Shown here in pieces: positions 1 through 7,279 of a stretch of 64,000 nucleotides of DNA (the stretch's first letter is position 1; each line of letters opens with the position of its first letter). Origin of the DNA: UBA7374 sp965660635 (GTDB lineage Bacteria > Verrucomicrobiota > Verrucomicrobiia > Opitutales > Coraliomargaritaceae); contig CBFIAS010000001.1 in assembly GCA_965660635.1 (NCBI GenBank), positions 101,106-165,105 of the forward strand, read 5' to 3'. The position numbers were made by a program, and so were the translations under genes. The notes under the pieces are model-generated. The model saw nothing but the letters and a program-made list of their open reading frames with translations. It did not search any database and was not told the origin of the DNA.

Positions 1-2
1 GC

Positions 3-1076
3 TACCTCACCGCGATCGATGCAACCGCCTGGATGCCCGTCCTCCCCGCCCCCAACCTCCAAGACCTCGCCGCCCTCGCCAGCCCCGCCCTCGCTATCGC
101 CCTGCTCTGCGTCATCGAGGGTATCTCCATCGGCAAGTCACTTGCCGCACGCACCGGCGCAAGACTCGACGCCAACCAGGCCATGTACTCCATCGGCATG
201 GCCAACATCGCCTGCGCCTTCGCCTCCGGCATGCCCGCCTCCGGCTCCCTCACCCGGTCCTCCCTCAGCAACACCAGCGGCGGCAATACCCCCCTCGCCA
301 GCCTCTACTGCGGGCTCCTCCTCGTCATCGGTGCCCTCGCCCTCGGCCCCCTCACCGGATACATCCCGCAATGCGTGCTCGCCGTCCTCGTCATCGTCAT
401 CGGCCTCTCCCTCATCAACAAGCGCTCCATCCGCATCGTCAACCGGGCCACCGGCTCCGACGCCGTAGTCTTCGGCGGCACATTCGCCAGCGCCCTTATA
501 CTACCCCTGGACACCGCCATCTATATCGGCGTCGCCCTCTCCATCATGCTCTTCCTTAAGAAAGTAGCCCGCCCCGAGATGGTCGAGTACAGCTTCAACG
601 AGCAAGGACAGCTCGCCGAACTGCCCGACCCCTCCGGGCGCGAGCAGCCCGAAGTATCCATCGTCCACGTCGAAGGTGAGCTCTTCTTCGGCGCTGCCGA
701 CCTCTTTCGCGACCAGATGCGCCGCATCTGCGAGGATCCCAACCTCAAGATCGTCGTCCTCAAAATGCGCAACGCCCACCACATGGACGCCACCGGCGTC
801 ATGGCCCTTGAGGAACTCGTCCGCTACATGAACGAGAAAGGCCGCTACCTCATCCTCTCCGAAGTCAAGGCCGACATGGCCCGGATACTTAAAAAGGCAG
901 AACTCCACGACTACATCGAGGAACGCAACATCTTCCGCGACGATCCAGCCAACCCCACCCTCTCCACCGCCAAGGCACTGCGACGCGCAAAAGAACACCT
1001 CGGCCACGCCGATGCCAACGTCTCCATCTACGTCGATCCCGTCCGCGACCAGCAAAAACAAGGCGATCGATCCTAA
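3..1076 (+). CDS. SulP-family inorganic anion transporter, C-terminal part (5' end outside window)
   Basis: This is the 3' two thirds of a SulP/SLC26-type transporter that moves sulfate, bicarbonate or similar anions across the inner membrane. The reading frame is open from base 3, so the start lies upstream; full members are about 550 residues. The visible part has several hydrophobic segments, the family's conserved stretch with GSLTRS and TSGG, and a final membrane segment (YIGVALSIMLFL). A cytoplasmic STAS domain follows, beginning near EVSIVHVEGELFFGAADLF and containing the DATGVMALEEL motif. No terminator is visible after the TAA. The substrate cannot be told from sequence. Confidence 0.9.
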   Translation, partial: YLTAIDATAWMPVLPAPNLQDLAALASPALAIALLCVIEGISIGKSLAARTGARLDANQAMYSIGMANIACAFASGMPASGSLTRSSLSNTSGGNTPLASLYCGLLLVIGALALGPLTGYIPQCVLAVLVIVIGLSLINKRSIRIVNRATGSDAVVFGGTFASALILPLDTAIYIGVALSIMLFLKKVARPEMVEYSFNEQGQLAELPDPSGREQPEVSIVHVEGELFFGAADLFRDQMRRICEDPNLKIVVLKMRNAHHMDATGVMALEELVRYMNEKGRYLILSEVKADMARILKKAELHDYIEERNIFRDDPANPTLSTAKALRRAKEHLGHADANVSIYVDPVRDQQKQGDRS

Positions 1077-1084
1077 GCTAGGAA

Positions 1085-1112
1085 GTTGTCCAGTTTCCAG
1101 TTTTCCGGTTTC
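1085..1112. repeat. Degenerate GTTTCC-type phased repeat
   Basis: Short units related to AGTTTCC follow each other at 7-8 bp spacing just after the SulP gene. A related array lies at 2251-2278, behind the next transcription unit. Both are intergenic and noncoding as far as can be seen. The rest of 1077-1286 shows no gene or clear signal. Confidence 0.45.
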
Positions 1113-1286
1113 ATCATACAACTCACTGTATACTATCTCCAACTCCCCAATTACCCACCTTTACGCCCCCCCTGAAATGTAAAAAACGTCTTGCACTGCA
1201 TCCCCAACAAAAACATTTTGCTCAAATGTTCAGTGCTTCAGAACGGGCTTTCCCCGCCCGCACACAAGAGAACCCCTTCCATCATC

Positions 1287-1499
1287 ATGTTGAATAAACT
1301 AAAATGGGCATTACGCCATGCCGCTGGAAACAACCATGCACACAACTGCAAGAATAGTAATCTGCAGGATAGCCGGGCCAGGCGCCACAAACGTATTGTC
1401 TGCATGCTTAGCACAGGCAATGTCAACTTGCAGCGTGGCCGCTATGTGACCAGTGAGATGATAGACCGTAAGCGGGAGCGGCTTTTAGGCTCTCGGTGA
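1287..1499 (+). CDS. Small basic hypothetical protein with GNVNLQRGRYVT motif
   Basis: A 70-residue basic ORF (from ATG 1287; an upstream ATG at 1191 is possible) ends only 11 bases before the next gene on the same strand. Its first half is low-information and rich in Arg, His and Asn. The last 30 residues, MLSTGNVNLQRGRYVT followed by SEMIDRKRERLL, look like a compact conserved motif, so the functional part may begin at the internal ATG at 1404. No family name is recognised. Being paired with the downstream membrane protein is the main argument that it is a gene. No good ribosome binding site is visible. Confidence 0.4.
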   Translation: MLNKLKWALRHAAGNNHAHNCKNSNLQDSRARRHKRIVCMLSTGNVNLQRGRYVTSEMIDRKRERLLGSR

Positions 1500-1510
1500 G
1501 ACTCCCTTGA

Positions 1511-2242
1511 ATGGCGAATGTAGACGAACTTCGCGAGGAACTGGGCGATGTTTTTCGCAAGGCTGAAAACGCGATCAAAGAGTATGAGTTGACTCCGGAT
1601 CTATCGTCCAGCGACCAGGATGAACCTGGCGCAACACACAAAGACCCATCCGGGCTATTCATTCCTGCCGTCAACCAGTTAAGGTATGCAGGGTTTCACT
1701 ACATCAAAGCCGATGCCTTGAAAGATCCGGCAGAGAAGACAGCCAACCTTGAAAAGGCAATAAACCACTGCCACAGGGCCTATTTCGACACCAAAGAAGC
1801 CATGCTTCTTGAACAGCTTGGCATCTTTGAAGAATTCAGAGCAGCCTTTGCCGGCAGCCCCAACCTGATTAAGAACTACCCGGACTATACAGAGGACTAC
1901 GCGCAGGTGAACAAAATCAAGAAGCAGATCATCGAAATCCGCCGGGAAATCTATGCAGACCGGCACGACCTTTTTGACCGAATCGATCCACACCTCGAAA
2001 AACTCCAAACCATCGTCAATAAAACTTCCGCACTGAGGCCAACGCTTGCAGCGCAAGACACGAAAGACAGCCGCAAGTATCTAATCACTTTAGCAACTCT
2101 GCTCATAATGATTCTCGGGATTCTGGCGCATACTGCCACCAGTATCACCAACAAATGGATCGAGACCTGCGCAAGCGCCGGAAAGTTAATTAAGCAGCCC
2201 TCGGAAAACCAAAACAAAGGAGAAGAACTGTTCACTGACTAA
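1511..2242 (+). CDS. Hypothetical helical protein with C-terminal membrane anchor
   Basis: A 243-residue protein, mostly charged alpha-helix. A conserved-looking core runs from PAVNQLRYAGFHYIKAD through KAINHCHRAYFDTKEAMLL, and one strong transmembrane segment lies near residues 196-217 (YLITLATLLIMILGILAHTA). About 25 polar residues follow the membrane segment. The large N-terminal part is therefore probably cytoplasmic and tail-anchored. It starts 11 bases after the small ORF and probably shares its transcript. The family is not recognised. Base composition is lower in GC than the neighbours, which fits acquisition by transfer but does not prove it. Confidence 0.7.
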   Translation: MANVDELREELGDVFRKAENAIKEYELTPDLSSSDQDEPGATHKDPSGLFIPAVNQLRYAGFHYIKADALKDPAEKTANLEKAINHCHRAYFDTKEAMLLEQLGIFEEFRAAFAGSPNLIKNYPDYTEDYAQVNKIKKQIIEIRREIYADRHDLFDRIDPHLEKLQTIVNKTSALRPTLAAQDTKDSRKYLITLATLLIMILGILAHTATSITNKWIETCASAGKLIKQPSENQNKGEELFTD

Positions 2243-2250
2243 GGTGGTGC

Positions 2251-2278
2251 GGTTTCCAGTTCCTGGTTGCCCGGTTTC
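2251..2278. repeat. Four degenerate 7-bp GGTTTCC-type units
   Basis: Four consecutive heptamers (GGTTTCC, AGTTCCT, GGTTGCC, CGGTTTC) directly follow the stop codon of the membrane protein gene. They resemble the array at 1085-1112. Function unknown. Confidence 0.5.
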
Positions 2279-2326
2279 TAACCGTCTGAACTTACCGTTT
2301 GTTTTTTACGCCTTCAAAATTCATCC

Positions 2327-2364
2327 TTCGACGTTCAACGTTCGACGTTCGATGTTCGACCTTC
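2327..2364. repeat. Intergenic TTCGACG heptamer array
   Basis: Five consecutive 7-bp units of consensus TTCRAYG (TTCGACG, TTCAACG, TTCGACG, TTCGATG, TTCGACC) and a trailing TTC stand just upstream of the lipase gene. Related arrays occur at 3915-3948 (opposite orientation), 3989-4018 and 12725-12771, all intergenic. Confidence 0.8.
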
Positions 2365-2383
2365 ACCTCCGCTCGCTTTCCAT

Positions 2384-2968
2384 ATGAAACTTGTCCTCGT
2401 CCACGGCATCTGGGACACCGGAAGCATCTTCCGCCGCCTTGAAGCGCACCTAGCGGCGCAGGGGCATGACTGCTTCTGCCCCGACCTGCAGCCCTCCAAC
2501 GCGGCCAACGGCCTGGTTGACCTGGCCGGGAAACTCCGCAACCGCATCGACTCCACGCTCCCCGCCAGCGAGACCTTCGCCATCGTCGGATTCAGCATGG
2601 GCGTCCTCGTCTCCCGGCACTACCTGCAATTCCTCGGCGGCGTGGAGCGCTGCAGCTTATTCTTCAGTATTTCCGGGCCGAACCACGGAACCCTCACCGC
2701 CCACCTCTGGCCCGGCAAAGGGCCGCGCGATATGCGCTTCGGCAGCTCTTTCCTCCGCGCCCTCAACGCCGACACTAGCAGCGTCAGAGGCATCGAACTG
2801 CACAACTACCGCACCCCCTTCGACCACATGATCATTCCCTCCCGCAGTTCCAAATGGGCGCACGGCAAGGAGCATGTCATCCCCGCCCTGACCCACGACC
2901 GCATGCTGGTTGACCCAAGACTAATCCACCACATCAGCAGCGTCCTGCAGAAACGGGAACCGGAGTGA
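2384..2968 (+). CDS. Alpha/beta-hydrolase, lipase-like
   Basis: A small (194 aa) alpha/beta-hydrolase fold protein that probably hydrolyses an ester. It starts with the typical strand and oxyanion motif LVLVHGIWD. The nucleophile elbow is GFSMG (G-x-S-x-G). An acid residue is plausible in FDHMI and the catalytic histidine in ALTHDRML near the C-terminus. There is no signal peptide, so it is predicted to be cytoplasmic. The same family includes short triacylglycerol lipases and PGAP1-like proteins. The substrate is unknown and no neighbouring gene helps. The heptamer array lies just upstream, leaving little room for an ordinary promoter. Confidence 0.82.
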   Translation: MKLVLVHGIWDTGSIFRRLEAHLAAQGHDCFCPDLQPSNAANGLVDLAGKLRNRIDSTLPASETFAIVGFSMGVLVSRHYLQFLGGVERCSLFFSISGPNHGTLTAHLWPGKGPRDMRFGSSFLRALNADTSSVRGIELHNYRTPFDHMIIPSRSSKWAHGKEHVIPALTHDRMLVDPRLIHHISSVLQKREPE

Positions 2969-2982
2969 AATCAAATAATTCA

Positions 2983-3050
2983 GGTTGATCGTCACTTTCC
3001 GGGAAGCTCCCCAAAGAGGCACCTCTATAAGTCGATAAAAATTCTTCCCG
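2983..3050 (+). repeat. 68-bp inverted repeat, left copy
   Basis: This 68-base segment matches the reverse complement of 4045-4112 without gaps, at 55 of 68 positions (81%). The pair brackets the two ribbon-helix-helix genes and the assembly gap. The copy also forms part of a local imperfect palindrome: 2983-3006 pairs with 3044-3067 at 18 of 24 positions. Confidence 0.8.
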
Positions 3051-3116
3051 GAGAACAGCGATGAACCATAATTCATACCGCCGCATCCAACCCCTCGCCA
3101 TCACTCCGGACTCACC

Positions 3117-3356
3117 TCACTTGGCGTCGACCGGGCCAGAATCGGCACCTTGGCCTGGGTTTCCAGCAACGGCTGCATGCCCCGATTTTTTAATTGTTGT
3201 TATTTGTTGACAACTAATATCTAAGGAAACCAGGCGGTTGATGTACTCGGAAAGGCTTTCACCGCCAGCACTGGCCCGGCTCTGAGCGATGTTCAAGACC
3301 TCATCCTCGAACTGAATTGGGATTTTCAAGTTATCATAATTCGTTTTCACACTCAT
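3117..3356 (-). CDS. Ribbon-helix-helix-like small protein
   Basis: From ATG 3356 the protein is 79 residues: a short strand (NLKIPIQFEDEVL) then two helices (EVLNIAQSRASAGG and SLSEYINRLVSLDI). This is the strand-helix-helix pattern of RHH/CopG-type DNA-binding proteins and antitoxins. The tail after residue 50 is low-complexity and may be degraded. An upstream in-frame ATG at 3410 is an alternative start. The gene is divergent from a homologous-looking gene at 3447 that carries the same SEYIN motif. No toxin-like ORF is seen beside it. DNA binding is inferred from pattern only. Confidence 0.55.
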   Translation of the reverse strand: MSVKTNYDNLKIPIQFEDEVLNIAQSRASAGGESLSEYINRLVSLDISCQQITTIKKSGHAAVAGNPGQGADSGPVDAK

Positions 3357-3446
3357 GTAGTTGTGAGCATATGTACCCAGGTTGTCAACCAGTTTTGAGA
3401 TGAATTTCATTGATTTTGATTGGCAACATGGGTAACCGTATTCTCT

Positions 3447-3704
3447 GTGAAAAAGCGTATCACCAGAGGCATCAGTTTCCCTCACGAACATGTTTTAAAG
3501 CGCGGCAAGGAACGGGCCAATGCTCTGGGCCTGACCAGCTTCTCCGAATACATCAACCACCTCATCCGGCGGGACGTGGGNNNNNNNNNNNNNNNNNNNN
3601 NNNNNNNNNNNNNNNNNNNNNNNNNGGAATCACTGCTCGAAGTCGCCGAAGAACAGAAGCAATACAATTTTGAGAAAGACGGCGCCCGGGGAAAAATCTC
3701 CTAG
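3447..3704 (+). CDS. Ribbon-helix-helix-like small protein interrupted by an assembly gap
   Basis: From GTG 3447 (a TTG at 3420 is also in frame) the protein reads KKRITRGISFPHEHVLKRG and then GLTSFSEYINHLIRRDV, again strand-helix-helix. Its SEYINHLIRRD segment parallels SEYINRLVSLD of the divergent neighbour, which suggests paralogues. The 45-base run of N from 3581 removes the middle; after it the frame continues as ESLLEVAEEQKQYNFEKDG to a stop at 3704. 45 is divisible by three, but the true gap size is unknown, so continuity of the frame is not assured. Confidence 0.55.
   Translation: MKKRITRGISFPHEHVLKRGKERANALGLTSFSEYINHLIRRDVXXXXXXXXXXXXXXXXESLLEVAEEQKQYNFEKDGARGKIS
3581..3625. other. 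Assembly gap (45 N)
   Basis: A run of 45 undetermined bases lies inside the plus-strand RHH-like gene. It sits among inverted repeats, so an assembly break caused by repetitive or hairpin sequence is likely. Confidence 0.98.
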
Positions 3705-3748
3705 CCGCGTGCCCCCCGGAGAATCCCGGACGGGGCCTAATTTGAAGC

Positions 3749-4109
3749 TCATCGTCGATTTCCGGGATCCGGGCGGATGCATACTCAGGAGCGTTCTGCT
3801 TTTTGACCGCGAAGTGCCGCTAAGTCAGGATGACTGGAGTGGAATAAGGAAAGAAGGAAGGCAGGAATGAATTGTTTTTCCCGCGAAGGTTCGCGAAGGA
3901 ACACGAAGCCGGGGGAACGTTGAACGTCGAACTTGGGAACGTTTAACGGGTAAGTTCAGGAGGTACAGGTTCAGGACATAGGTATTACTTCAACGTTCGA
4001 TGTTAGACGTTCGGCGTTTCCTTCGCTTGCTTCGCGGATCTTCGCGGGAAGAATTTTTACTGACTTGTACAGGTGCTTGCTTCGGGAACTCCCCGGAAAT
4101 CGACGATGA
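3749..4109. mobile_element. MITE-like palindromic element with 18-bp terminal inverted repeats
   Basis: The ends are perfect 18-bp inverted repeats, TCATCGTCGATTTCCGGG at 3749-3766 and its complement at 4092-4109. A 13-bp direct repeat, CCTAATTTGAAGC, flanks them at 3736-3748 and 4111-4123, as a target duplication would (one extra base at the right). Inside are further inverted pairs: a CGCGAAGG-rich segment at 3879-3908 against 4021-4049, and heptamer arrays at 3915-3948 against 3989-4018. There is no transposase; a 66-codon ORF at 3670-3870 overlaps it but looks random. The right flank contains the stop codon of the dehydratase gene. Apart from this element, 3705-4111 holds nothing recognisable. 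Confidence 0.65.
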
Positions 4110-4112
4110 ACC
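4045..4112 (-). repeat. 68-bp inverted repeat, right copy
   Basis: Reverse-complement partner of 2983-3050 (55 of 68 identical). It overlaps the right end of the MITE-like element and ends at the stop codon of the dehydratase gene. Confidence 0.8.
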
Positions 4113-5998
4113 TAATTTGAAGCACGATCGTCCACTGCGGAAGGCTCGTACTCCGGCACGAACTCCCGGATAGACGCCTTCACACCTTGTAAATCCCGGC
4201 TCCGCAGGCATCGCTCCAGTTCTTCCATCACCTGCCGGACCGGATGGCCAGGCCTGCCGTTGGAAACGAAAGCAAGGATCCGGCTGTGCGACGTCGGGCG
4301 CAGCGTCTCGCTCAAGTGCTGCACCTCCTCGAAGCGCTTCTCCCCCGGTTGCAGTCCTGTGATTTCGATCTCGATGTCCACCCCCTCCCGCAATCCGCTC
4401 AGGGCGATCATCTGATTCGCCATGTCGAGAATCTTCATCGACTCCCCCATGTCCAGGACGAAGATCTCGCCCCCCTCTCCCTGCGTCGCGCTTTGCAGGA
4501 CCAGGCCTACCGCCTCCTGCGCCGTCATGAAAAAGCGGGTCACCTCCGGATCCGTCACCGTCAAGGGGCCGCCCGCAGCTATCTGCCTGCGGAAGATCGG
4601 AACCACGCTTCCGGAAGAGCCCAGCACATTCCCGAAACGCACCGACATGAACTTTGTCCTGTTCCCCGCCGCCGCCTGTTGCTCCAGCAAAGCCAGCTCG
4701 GCCAGACGCTTGCTCGCACCCATCACGCTCGTCGGGTTGATCGCCTTGTCAGTCGAAATGAAGACAAAACGGCCCACCCCGGTCTCCGAAGCCAGAGCCG
4801 CCAGGCGCGCAGTTGCAAAGAAATTGTTTTGCAGCGCCTCCTCCGGCTGGGCCTCCATCAGGTTTACATGCTTGTGCGCAGCCGCGTGGAAAAGCACCTC
4901 CGGCCGGAACTCCTCCAGCAGCCCGCGCATGGCTCCGGCATTGGCTATATCCAGCACCAGCGTTTTCCATCCCGCCTTGGCCGCCGAAGCCTGCAAAACC
5001 TCCTGCTGCAAATTGAAAATGGCGATCTCCGCCTGGTCCACGCAGACCAGTTCGGACGGCCCGTACTCGAGGATCTGCACCACCAGTTCGCGCCCGATGC
5101 TGCCACCCGCCCCCGTCACCAGAACACGCTTGCCCGAAAGCATCCCGCGGATCGCCCCACTTTGTAAATCCACCGGCTCCCTCCCCAGCAAATCCTCCAA
5201 CTGCACCGGACGCAAGGTCGTCACCCGCGCGCGGCCGCTCACGATGTCCGTCAGGGCCGGGACGCTGTCCACCTCCAGACCCGCCGACTGCGCCGCCTCA
5301 AACACAGCGCGCACCCGCTTGGAGGAAGCCGAGGGAAAGGCGATCACCACCTTCTCCGCCGAGTAGCGCTTCGCCGTCGCAGCCAGTTCATCCACCGCGC
5401 CAACCACCTCAATGCCGTGGATGAAACGCCCGATCTTTGCCGGATTGTCGTCCAGAAAAGCCACCGGCCGCATCCCCAGCCGGGGCTTGTCCATCAACTC
5501 CGAGCTGATCGCCGCACCGACCTCACCCGCCCCCACGATGATCACGTTCTTCAGGGAGTGCTCGCCAAACCAGTCCGAAAGGCGGCGCGAAGCTTTCACC
5601 CGGAAAGCCACCCGGAAGCCCGCAATGGCCAGGAAACTCAAAAGAAAATCCGAAAGGATCACCGCCCGCGGCGGAACACCCTGGCCCATGTAGACATACC
5701 ACATCGAGAGCAATACCAGGCAGGCCATGAACAGAGCGGCAAAGAGGCGCAAAACATCCGGCAAGCGGAAATAAGCCAGAACGCAGTGAATCTGCCCGAA
5801 CGCCGAGAGCAGCATCAGCTTCAACATCAACACCCACCAGATTGTCGCCATGCGGTCCGCCGCGAAATCCTCCGGCACGTTGAAGTCAAAACGCAACTCG
5901 AAGCCAATGAAGTAGCTCACCGCGCAAACCAGCCCGTAGAACAGCAGGAGCAGGAGGTTCCTCGGGTTGAAAATACGTTTGAGCCGGAATCTGGTCAT
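4112..5998 (-). CDS. Membrane-bound nucleotide-sugar 4,6-dehydratase/epimerase (CapD/WbpM/PglF type)
   Basis: A 628-residue inner-membrane enzyme of surface polysaccharide synthesis, full length for the family. Four hydrophobic helices fill residues 12-130. A first Rossmann-like domain starts at NVIIVGAGEVG (151-161). The catalytic short-chain dehydrogenase domain starts at VLVTGAGGSIGRE (292-304). The usual YxxxK is MGASK (Met426, Lys430), the known M-x-x-x-K variant of this family. Relatives convert UDP-GlcNAc to a 4-keto-6-deoxy sugar. It lies 24 bases behind the aminotransferase gene on the same strand, the expected next enzyme. The stop codon falls in a 13-bp repeat bordering the MITE-like element. 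Confidence 0.9.
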   Translation of the reverse strand: MTRFRLKRIFNPRNLLLLLFYGLVCAVSYFIGFELRFDFNVPEDFAADRMATIWWVLMLKLMLLSAFGQIHCVLAYFRLPDVLRLFAALFMACLVLLSMWYVYMGQGVPPRAVILSDFLLSFLAIAGFRVAFRVKASRRLSDWFGEHSLKNVIIVGAGEVGAAISSELMDKPRLGMRPVAFLDDNPAKIGRFIHGIEVVGAVDELAATAKRYSAEKVVIAFPSASSKRVRAVFEAAQSAGLEVDSVPALTDIVSGRARVTTLRPVQLEDLLGREPVDLQSGAIRGMLSGKRVLVTGAGGSIGRELVVQILEYGPSELVCVDQAEIAIFNLQQEVLQASAAKAGWKTLVLDIANAGAMRGLLEEFRPEVLFHAAAHKHVNLMEAQPEEALQNNFFATARLAALASETGVGRFVFISTDKAINPTSVMGASKRLAELALLEQQAAAGNRTKFMSVRFGNVLGSSGSVVPIFRRQIAAGGPLTVTDPEVTRFFMTAQEAVGLVLQSATQGEGGEIFVLDMGESMKILDMANQMIALSGLREGVDIEIEITGLQPGEKRFEEVQHLSETLRPTSHSRILAFVSNGRPGHPVRQVMEELERCLRSRDLQGVKASIREFVPEYEPSAVDDRASN

Positions 5999-6022
5999 TT
6001 CAAATGCCCTCTTGCGGGATCC

Positions 6023-7123
6023 TCAGCCAATGCTGGCCCGAACCGTCTCGATCACACGTTGTCGCTCCTCCGGGGTCAAACCGGAACCACTCGGCAAGCA
6101 CAGCCCACCGTCAAAAAGCCGCTCCGCCACCCCCCCGCCGTAGCACCTGCAGGAGGCAAAGACCGGCTGCAAGTGGAGCGGCTTCCAGATTGGCCTTGCC
6201 TCGATCGACTCCGCCTCCAGCCCTTCGATGATCCCGTCCCGCAGCCCCCCCACCAGAAGACAAGTCAGCCAGTAGTTTGGCTCCCCCGCCCCGTCGACCG
6301 GCATCATGGAAAAACCCTCCAGATCGGCCAGGGCATCGGCATAAGCAGCAAAGTGCGCCTTGCGTCGAGCAATGCGCCCGTCCAGCCCGGACAACTGGCT
6401 TGTCCCCAGCGCCGCCAGCACATTGCTCATCCGGTAGTTGTAGCCCGTCTCCCGGTGCTCGTAGTGCCGCACCGGCTCCCGCGCCTGCGTTGATAGATAC
6501 CGCGCCCGCTCGATCCACTCCCCGTTCCCCGAGAGCAGCATCCCGCCCCCGGAAGTCGTGATGATCTTGTTCCCGTTGAATGAAAAGAAAGACAAATCCC
6601 CGAACGATCCAGCCGCCTCGCCATGGCGGCTCGCCCCCAGCGCCTCCGCCGCATCCTCTATCAAGGCCACCCCGTGCTTCCGGCAAAGCCCCTGGATCAA
6701 CTCCATCTCTGCGCACTGCCCGTACAAATGCACCACGATCACCGCCTTGATATTCCTCTCCGACTCCAGAGCCTCCGCCAGCAACGCCGGATCCATGTTC
6801 CAGGTGCGCTCCTCGCTGTCGATGAAGACCGGCTCCGCCCCGCAGTAGCGCACCGGATTCGCGCTCGCCGCAAAGGTCAGCGTCGGACAAGCCACCACGT
6901 CCCCCGGGCCGATTCCAAGCACCAGCAGCGCCAGATGAAGCGCCGCCGTCCCTGAATTCACCGCCACCGCATGACCCGCACCCCCCGCGCGGGCCCGCAC
7001 CGCCCCCTCAAACTCCTCCAAGTGCGGCCCCGCCGGAGCCACCCAGTTGGAAGCCAGCACCGCCTCCATGGCAGCGTGATCCTCAGGCAGAACCTCCGGA
7101 GGCGATAAGTAAATGCGGGACAT
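6023..7123 (-). CDS. DegT/DnrJ/EryC1/StrS-family sugar aminotransferase
   Basis: A PLP-dependent aminotransferase of 366 residues that is expected to aminate a 4-keto-6-deoxy nucleotide sugar. The PLP lysine is Lys186 in SFFSFNGNKIITTSGGGM. The cofactor aspartate is in LIEDAAEALGA (Asp157), and SGTAALHLAL (57-66) and YNYRMSNVLAALG are further family motifs. It is the upstream gene of a two-gene unit with the membrane dehydratase, the PglE/PglF-like arrangement that makes UDP-4-amino sugars such as bacillosamine precursors. No acetyltransferase is present in the window, so the end product is unknown. The 156-base upstream region is shared with mutL, divergently. Confidence 0.9.
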   Translation of the reverse strand: MSRIYLSPPEVLPEDHAAMEAVLASNWVAPAGPHLEEFEGAVRARAGGAGHAVAVNSGTAALHLALLVLGIGPGDVVACPTLTFAASANPVRYCGAEPVFIDSEERTWNMDPALLAEALESERNIKAVIVVHLYGQCAEMELIQGLCRKHGVALIEDAAEALGASRHGEAAGSFGDLSFFSFNGNKIITTSGGGMLLSGNGEWIERARYLSTQAREPVRHYEHRETGYNYRMSNVLAALGTSQLSGLDGRIARRKAHFAAYADALADLEGFSMMPVDGAGEPNYWLTCLLVGGLRDGIIEGLEAESIEARPIWKPLHLQPVFASCRCYGGGVAERLFDGGLCLPSGSGLTPEERQRVIETVRASIG

Positions 7124-7279
7124 AAGCTGCCAACATCAGAAAAACCCGGCCGGATATCGACTCTTTTTTCAGCCAGCAATAAAGCACTCCTCCAGCAGCA
7201 AATCATATTTGCAGTCCTATCACCTTATGGTTTGCAGGAGCCCGGCTTTGCCGCATAAGAACATATTTCGCCCTGAATC

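Noticed and set aside
1511..2242. HEPN-type RNase in the tail-anchored protein
   Set aside because: The HCHRAYFD segment hints at it, but the required R-x4-6-H arrangement is not present.
2983..3067. Integron attC (59-base-element-like) site
   Set aside because: The length and palindromic form are suggestive, but no RYYYAAC/GTTRRRY core sites and no integrase gene are present.
3670..3870. 66-residue ORF within the MITE-like element
   Set aside because: It crosses the element boundary, reads like random translation and has no start signal or conserved motif.
5417..6493. Plus-strand ORF of 358 residues across the dehydratase/aminotransferase junction
   Set aside because: Both minus-strand genes are clear family members; the plus frame is Arg/Pro/His-rich shadow sequence.
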